Assembly (NCBI GenBank): GCA_900465665.1
Contig: UBJO01000026.1
Location: forward strand, 1-64,000
DNA: 64,000 nucleotides
Direction of reading: 5' to 3'
DNA from: Hyphomicrobiales bacterium
GTDB taxonomy: Bacteria; Pseudomonadota; Alphaproteobacteria; Rhizobiales; Rhizobiaceae
Position numbers and translations under genes: made by a program. Shown here one piece after another: positions 59,443 through 64,000 of this stretch. The notes under the pieces were generated by a model. The model saw nothing but the letters and a program-made list of their open reading frames with translations, searched no databases and was not told the DNA's origin. How positions within the stretch are numbered: position 1 is the first letter of the stretch; each line of letters opens with the position of its first letter.

Positions 59443-60337
59443 AGCCCTCGCGCCGCAGCCCCGCCCATTGGCCCGGCGTCATGCCATAGGCCTTCTTGAA
59501 ATGCCGGTTGAAATGGCTCTGGTCGGCAAAGCCGGTGGCAAACGCCGCGTCCGCCAGCGCCTCCCCGGCCCCGATCATCGCACGGGCCTGCTGCAGCCGC
59601 CGCATCAGGAGATAACGGTGCGGGCTGGTCGCGAACGCCGCCCGGAAATGCCGCGCCAGCTGAAACCGGTCGAGCCCCGTCACCGCCTCTAGCTCGCCCG
59701 ATGTGACCGGTCGCGTCGCATGCGCCTCAAGATAATCCCGCGCCAGTCTCGCCCGTTGCCAGGCAATGTTGCCAAACGGTCGGGGCGGAGCGCCCGCATG
59801 CCGTGCCAGACCATCCGCCACGCGTGACACGAAGTCGTCGACGAAGAGCTCGTCCAGCTCCCGGTCGAGCTCACCGAGCGCCGCCAGAAGCGTGCCGGCC
59901 AGCACGGGATCGTTGAAGACAGGCTGATCGACGAAAGGCAAGCCGATGCGCGCCGCTTCCAGACAATCGAAGAGCAGCGCCGGTTCCAGATAGAGCATGC
60001 GGTACTGCAGCCCGTGATCCGTCCCCGCCCCGCCATCATGCTCCTCGTCGGGATGCAGCACGATCACCTGCCCCGGCATGCTGAAACGCCGCTCGCCGCG
60101 ATAGGAAAAGGTCTGCACGCCCTTGATCGTCACCCCGAGCGCATAGGTATCGTGACGATGCGGCTCAAACGCGTTTCCCGCGAACTGCGCCTCGATGCGC
60201 TCGATGCCAGGAAAGGCGGGCGCGGTGACGATCCCAGGCGCAACCGCGCCGGGTGCAATGGCGCGCCCGTCCGTGCCCGGCTCCGTGCACAAACGTTCAA
60301 GACCCTCAAGGGCGTGATGGCTTAGATCCTCATCCAA
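59402..60337 (-). CDS. AraC-family transcriptional regulator
   Basis: About 311 residues are read from a TTG at 60337, since no good ATG precedes the conserved part. The N-terminal cupin-like sensor contains FEPHRHDTYALGVTIKGVQTF and MPGQVIVLHPDEEHDGGAG. The C-terminal pair of helix-turn-helices includes DLDRFQLARHF-like LDRFQLARHFRAAF and ATGFADQSHFNRHFKKAYG. The divergent DUF2000 gene (33 bp away) is the likely target; AraC with DUF2000 is a frequent pair. Confidence 0.85.
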   Translation of the reverse strand: MDEDLSHHALEGLERLCTEPGTDGRAIAPGAVAPGIVTAPAFPGIERIEAQFAGNAFEPHRHDTYALGVTIKGVQTFSYRGERRFSMPGQVIVLHPDEEHDGGAGTDHGLQYRMLYLEPALLFDCLEAARIGLPFVDQPVFNDPVLAGTLLAALGELDRELDELFVDDFVSRVADGLARHAGAPPRPFGNIAWQRARLARDYLEAHATRPVTSGELEAVTGLDRFQLARHFRAAFATSPHRYLLMRRLQQARAMIGAGEALADAAFATGFADQSHFNRHFKKAYGMTPGQWAGLRREGFRQDFPQGRSAGR

Positions 60338-60370
60338 CCGACGTCGAAACCCGCATGAAAAGAGACTGGA

Positions 60371-60778
60371 ATGTTTGATACCAAAATTGCGATCGTGCTG
60401 CGAAACAATCTTCCATCCTGGCAGACACTGAATGTCACCGCCTTCCTGATGAGCGGGATCACCGGCCAGAACCCCGAGATCATCGGAGACGCCTACAAGG
60501 ACCGCTCTGGCAATCTCTACAACCCGCTCTCGATCCAGCCGATCATCGTGCTGGCGGCGCCCGAGGAGACCATGTCCACCATCCACCGCCGCACGCTGGA
60601 GCGCGGCATCACCGCATCGCTGTTCATCGAGGAGATGTTTGCGACCGGCCACGACGCCGCCAACCGTGCCGTCTTCGCCGAGTACGCGCCTGATGACGCC
60701 AAGGTGGTCGGCATCGCCATCCGCGCCGACAAGAAGATCGTCGACAAGATAACCAAGGGCGCTGTCATGCACCCTTGA
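60371..60778 (+). CDS. DUF2000 family protein
   Basis: The 135-residue protein (MFDTKIAIVLRNNLPSWQTL, IIGDAYKDRSGNLYNPLSIQ, IEEMFATGHDAANRA) fits DUF2000, a small alpha/beta family related in fold to peptidyl-tRNA hydrolase 2. Function unknown. It is divergent from an AraC gene and followed by a strong bidirectional terminator. Confidence 0.88.
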   Translation: MFDTKIAIVLRNNLPSWQTLNVTAFLMSGITGQNPEIIGDAYKDRSGNLYNPLSIQPIIVLAAPEETMSTIHRRTLERGITASLFIEEMFATGHDAANRAVFAEYAPDDAKVVGIAIRADKKIVDKITKGAVMHP

Positions 60779-60845
60779 AGCAATGCCAGGGAAAGTGTGA
60801 AGCGGTTTTCCGTCCGGAATTGCGTAATTCAAACTACTCTAACGC

Positions 60846-60876
60846 AAAACGGCCGGGCATCGAGCCCGGCCGTCTT
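60846..60876. terminator. Bidirectional terminator
   Basis: CGGCCGGGC-ATCGA-GCCCGGCCG (60850-60872) with T-rich sequence on both sides lies between the convergent DUF2000 and OmpA-family genes. Confidence 0.9.
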
Positions 60877-60895
60877 AACTCTCGATCGAGCCCGA

Positions 60896-61561
60896 TCAGC
60901 TCTGGGTGATCGGCGCGATCTGGATTTCGACGCGACGGTTCTGCGAGCGTCCGGCTTCCGAAGCGTTGGAGGCCACCGGCTGCGACGGGCCGAAGCCGAC
61001 GGCCGACATGCGGCGCTGGTCGATGCCCTGGCCGCCGAGATAGCCGGCGACGGACTCGGCGCGGCGCTGCGACAGATCCTGGTTATGCTGCAGGCTGCCG
61101 GTCGAATCGGTGTGACCGTTGACGTCGATCAGCGTGCGGTTGAACTTGCGCAGCACAATCGCCACCGAGTTCAGCGTCGGGTAGAAGCCCGGCTTCACGG
61201 CATCCTGGTCGACGTCGAAGGTGATGTTCGACGGCATGTTCAGGATGATGTTGTCGCCGTTGCGGGTAACGGAAATGCCGGTGCCCTGAAGCTGCGCGCG
61301 CAGTTCCGATTCCTGCTGGTCCATGTAGTTGCCGATCGCGCCGCCGGCGAGAGCGCCGACACCGGCACCGATCAGCGCCGCGTTACGCCGACCGACCGGC
61401 GAACCGCCGACAGCCAGACCCGCCAATGCGCCGACACCGGCGCCGAGCAGCGCGCCGCCCGACGTGTTCGACATCTTCTGCTGGCCCGTATACGGATCCG
61501 TCGTCGTGCAGGCGCTAAGGTAGGTCGCGGCAACGGCGAGAAGGATGAATTTCTTGATCAT
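60896..61561 (-). CDS. OmpA-family outer-membrane lipoprotein
   Basis: The 221-residue precursor begins MIKKFILLAVAATYLSAC, a lipobox with C18 as the lipidated residue. A glycine-zipper region (GALLGAGVGALAGLAVGG, then GAGVGALAGGAIGNYMD) follows. The C-terminal OmpA peptidoglycan-binding domain contains IDVNGHTDSTGSLQHNQDLS and RRAESVAGYL. It resembles YiaD-type proteins that anchor the outer membrane to peptidoglycan. The ATG at 61561 is preceded by GGAG at a distance. Confidence 0.92.
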   Translation of the reverse strand: MIKKFILLAVAATYLSACTTTDPYTGQQKMSNTSGGALLGAGVGALAGLAVGGSPVGRRNAALIGAGVGALAGGAIGNYMDQQESELRAQLQGTGISVTRNGDNIILNMPSNITFDVDQDAVKPGFYPTLNSVAIVLRKFNRTLIDVNGHTDSTGSLQHNQDLSQRRAESVAGYLGGQGIDQRRMSAVGFGPSQPVASNASEAGRSQNRRVEIQIAPITQS

Positions 61562-61684
61562 GGACAGGCGTATCTCCAATTCGATGGTGATGCGAGCAGT
61601 ATTAAGGAATGCGGCAAGAAGATGAAGCGCGCGCCCTGAATACTGGAAAATCGATGGATTGCACAGCCTTAGAGCCGGAACTCC

Positions 61685-61716
61685 CGAAAAAGTCACCGGC
61701 GTCGGCGACGCCGGTG
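61685..61716 (-). terminator. Terminator of the flagellin gene
   Basis: On the minus strand CACCGGCGTC-GCC-GACGCCGGTG is followed by ACTTTTT, just after the flagellin stop at 61742. Confidence 0.88.
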
Positions 61717-61741
61717 TCGAATTCGCGAAGGCTCTGCGGCG

Positions 61742-62737
61742 TCAGAAGTTCTGGAACAGCTGCCGCACCGTGTCGTAGGTGGCATTCGCGATGTTGAGTG
61801 ATTGCAGGCCCAGCTGCTCTTGCGTCTGCAGCGCCGCCAGCCGGCTCGATTGCTCCTCCATGTCGGCATCGATCAGCTTGCTCATCCCGCGCGCGAAGGC
61901 ATCGCCCAAGTTCTGCGCGAAGTCGCTCTGCAGGCTGATGCGCTTTTCCAGCGCGCCGAAGGACGAACCGATCGTCGTCATCTGCCCGAGCATCTTGTCG
62001 ACGACCGAGACCATCTCCTTGACCTCCGCCGTCGTCGTACTCGACGATATCCCGATCTCGACCTGCCCTGATGTATTGCCGGCGCTGGCGAGCATCACAT
62101 AGTTCTTCGAGGCCCCCAGTTCCGTCGCGAAATACTGCGAGGTCAGCGCCCCATATTCGCCCGAGCCCGTGGTCCGATCGTCGATCAGATAGCGCGCGTC
62201 GTTGGATGTCGTCGACCCCACCGGCGCGATATCGACCTCGTAGCTCAGCGTTCCGATTTCGACAGTTCCGTCGGGATGTCGCGTGAACGAGGCCGGGATC
62301 TCGCGCGGCTTGGCCGGATCATCGCCATCGTCGATCGCCACCCAATTGTCGCTGTTGAAACTCGCGGCACCGGACACGGCCCGCAACTGCTGCTTCAGAT
62401 GGGTGATGTCGAGATTGATCTTGTCCTTGTCGACACCATCCTCTGTGGCGGCGACGAGCTTGGCCTTGATCTGGCTGACGAGATCGGTCGATTCGCCGAC
62501 GGCGGTATAGGCCGTATCCATCGTCGCGGCCGCCAGCCCCAGCGCATCCCGCACCGCCGACTGCGCCTTCTGGTCGCTTTTCAATGTCGAGCTGATCGCC
62601 CAATAGGCGCCATTGTCCGAGGCGCGTTCGACCCGGAGGCCGGTCGAGACCTGCCTCTGGGTCGTCGTCAGTTTATTCCCGATGTCGCGCAATACATAAA
62701 GCGCGGCATCCACCGAAGTGCGCCGATAAATACTCAC
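61742..62737 (-). CDS. Flagellin
   Basis: The 331-residue protein has the conserved flagellin N-terminus (TSVDAALYVLRDIGNKLTTT, QVSTGLRVERASDNGAYW) and C-terminus (SSRLAALQTQEQLGLQSLNI) that form the filament core, with a short variable middle. Start is the GTG at 62737 with GGAG 10 bases upstream. It stands alone, away from any flagellar cluster visible here, and has its own terminator. It may be an additional or minor filament subunit. Confidence 0.88.
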   Translation of the reverse strand: MSIYRRTSVDAALYVLRDIGNKLTTTQRQVSTGLRVERASDNGAYWAISSTLKSDQKAQSAVRDALGLAAATMDTAYTAVGESTDLVSQIKAKLVAATEDGVDKDKINLDITHLKQQLRAVSGAASFNSDNWVAIDDGDDPAKPREIPASFTRHPDGTVEIGTLSYEVDIAPVGSTTSNDARYLIDDRTTGSGEYGALTSQYFATELGASKNYVMLASAGNTSGQVEIGISSSTTTAEVKEMVSVVDKMLGQMTTIGSSFGALEKRISLQSDFAQNLGDAFARGMSKLIDADMEEQSSRLAALQTQEQLGLQSLNIANATYDTVRQLFQNF

Positions 62738-62953
62738 GGATACAGAACTCCGAACACAACAATACGCAACAGGTACAAATGAACCGGTGCCGCGAACACT
62801 CATGTCCGGGGGCGCCAAAACAGCGGCGCCGCGCAGCCTCCCGAAACGCTGGGAGACCATCGGTATCGATGCCAATGATTACGGCTTATGCTTAAAAAAC
62901 ATCTAAAAGTCGCAATTAATTTAGCCCATTATGCAACTATTCGGAAACTATGC

Positions 62954-63004
62954 GAAAACGCCGCCCGCAACCGCCCCGAGGGCATCGTCGCCAGGCGGCG
63001 TTTT
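62954..63004. terminator. Bidirectional terminator of the RND gene
   Basis: AAAACGCCGCC (62954-62964) pairs with GGCGGCGTTTT (62993-63003), with T-runs outside the stem. It directly follows the stop of the leftward RND permease gene. The remaining 62738-62953 interval is AT-rich with the flagellin promoter presumably in it. Confidence 0.8.
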
Positions 63005-64000
63005 TTACTCGGCAGCTTCTAGCTGATCCCGCGCGGCAACGATTTTCGGCCGCTCGGCATGTTCCATCTCCTGATGCAACCGTGCCTCTTCATGCGCATG
63101 CGGCTTGGCGAAGCGGGCGATCAGCAGATAGGCGACGGGCGTGATGAACAGCGTCACCAGCGTCGCGAAACCAAGCCCGCCGACGATCACCCATCCAAGC
63201 GCCACGCGCGCCTCGGCACCCGCGCCATGCGCGAAGACCAGCGGCACGCCGCCGAGGATGGTGGCGATCATCGTCATCATCACGGGACGCAGACGCAGCG
63301 CGCAGGCCTTCTCGATCGATGCCCTGACGTCCTGGCCCTCATCGCGCAGCTGATTGGCGAACTCGACGATCAGGATGCCGTTCTTGGCCATGACGCCGAC
63401 GAGCAGCACCAGCCCGATCTGGCTGTAGATATTGAGGCTGGAACCCGTGATCACAAGCGCGAAGACCGCGCACGCAAGCCCCAGCGGCACCGTCGACATG
63501 ATGATGACGGACGACAGCATGCTCTCGAACTGCGCCGCCAGCACCAGGAAGATGATGATGATGGCGAAACCGAAGGTCAGCGCCATGCCGTTGGCGTTTT
63601 CTTCCAGCGTCGCCGCTTCCGCAAGCGGCATCAACCGCGCACCCGAGGGAAGCAGCGGTCCGGCCAGCGTCACGGCCTCTTTCACCGCGTCGCCAAGCGA
63701 CACGCCATCCTTGAGGCCAGCCGTGATCGCCACCGACGCCAGCTGCTGCTCGCGATTGAGCTGCGGCGCCACGGCGCCCTCCTGCAACGAGGCGATGACC
63801 GACATCGGCACGATCTTGCCGTCGCCGGTTTTCAGGAACACGTTCTCCAGATCGGTCGGATCGTCGAGCGGTCGCGTGTTCGAGGTCAAAAGTACCGGAT
63901 AGGCATCGCCCTTGACGAACACGTCGACAACAGAGCGCCCTTCCAGCAGCGACTGGATGGCGGTCGACAGGCCGGTGATGTTGATGCCGAGATCCGATGC
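63005..64000 (-). CDS. RND efflux permease, C-terminal part
   Basis: The frame is open to the right edge, so only the last 331 or so residues of a roughly 1030-residue AcrB/MexB-type inner-membrane pump are present. Visible features are the porter-domain segment PMSVIASLQEGAVAPQLNRE, membrane segments from MALTFGFAIIIIFLVLAAQF onward, and the conserved GVMAKNGILIVEFANQLRDEG stretch. The C-terminal tail is hydrophilic. It exports drugs or small compounds with an adaptor protein presumably encoded upstream outside the window. Confidence 0.92.
   Translation of the reverse strand, partial: ASDLGINITGLSTAIQSLLEGRSVVDVFVKGDAYPVLLTSNTRPLDDPTDLENVFLKTGDGKIVPMSVIASLQEGAVAPQLNREQQLASVAITAGLKDGVSLGDAVKEAVTLAGPLLPSGARLMPLAEAATLEENANGMALTFGFAIIIIFLVLAAQFESMLSSVIIMSTVPLGLACAVFALVITGSSLNIYSQIGLVLLVGVMAKNGILIVEFANQLRDEGQDVRASIEKACALRLRPVMMTMIATILGGVPLVFAHGAGAEARVALGWVIVGGLGFATLVTLFITPVAYLLIARFAKPHAHEEARLHQEMEHAERPKIVAARDQLEAAE

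Noticed and set aside
1-64000. CRISPR array, tRNA or rRNA genes
   Set aside because: No regularly spaced repeat array and no cloverleaf gene was seen; the only stable RNA found is the tmRNA.

Overview
The window looks like the chromosome of a member of the Rhizobiaceae (Rhizobium/Agrobacterium group). The best evidence is a circularly permuted two-piece tmRNA whose tag reads ANDNYAEARLAA, next to an alphaproteobacterial sspB. The genes on the right have a rhizobial character: DUF4169, ribbon-helix-helix, GrpB, AsmA, a flagellin and an RND pump. The window divides into host core sequence (about 47.87-64 kb) and what appears to be one end of a large genomic island (left edge to about 47.86 kb).

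About 0.4-34.6 kb is catabolic. The central operon reads leftward from about 29.7 kb: a Dabb protein, a complete CUT2-type sugar ABC importer, a YciI protein, maleylacetate reductase, hydroxyquinol 1,2-dioxygenase and two SDRs. An IolE/AP-endonuclease-2-type TIM-barrel gene follows after a gap. pcaIJF with a divergent pcaR-like regulator would convert the resulting 3-oxoadipate to succinyl-CoA and acetyl-CoA, so the ring-cleavage route from hydroxyquinol to central metabolism is complete on paper. Around it lie a CUT1 ABC importer without a binding protein in the window, a Gfo/Idh/MocA oxidoreductase, a flavin monooxygenase, a triple SnoaL-fold protein, a family III CoA-transferase, a second TIM-barrel protein, two zinc-type dehydrogenases, a BKACE enzyme, an FMN reductase, and IclR and LysR regulators. 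A 34-bp motif occurs both at the LysR/dehydrogenase divergent promoter and upstream of the importer/hydroxyquinol operon, which suggests one regulon. No gene for making hydroxyquinol from an aromatic is certain. The mix of a sugar importer, keto-cyclitol-type enzymes and hydroxyquinol cleavage raises the possibility of a cyclitol or sugar-derived substrate.

About 34.7-47.86 kb is the mobile end of the island. It holds a candidate two-gene defence pair (PD-(D/E)xK-like protein plus HEPN-like protein), a run of small genes including two tandem paralogues and an apparently catalytically dead recombinase-fold protein, a canonical tyrosine recombinase with two small partners, a winged-helix protein, and two very large divergent recombinase-like proteins. 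The last two lie directly downstream of a full-length thymidylate synthase gene.

At about 47,865 the host thyA gene is cut. Its first 174 codons are native, then the frame runs into island sequence and stops. The island thyA is a different, long-form type and presumably replaces the function it destroys. The 3' part of host thyA is not in the window, so the other end of the island lies beyond the left edge. Two copies of a spaced direct repeat sit just inside the junction. To the right follow ssrA, sspB and ordinary core genes, ending in a partial RND efflux permease.
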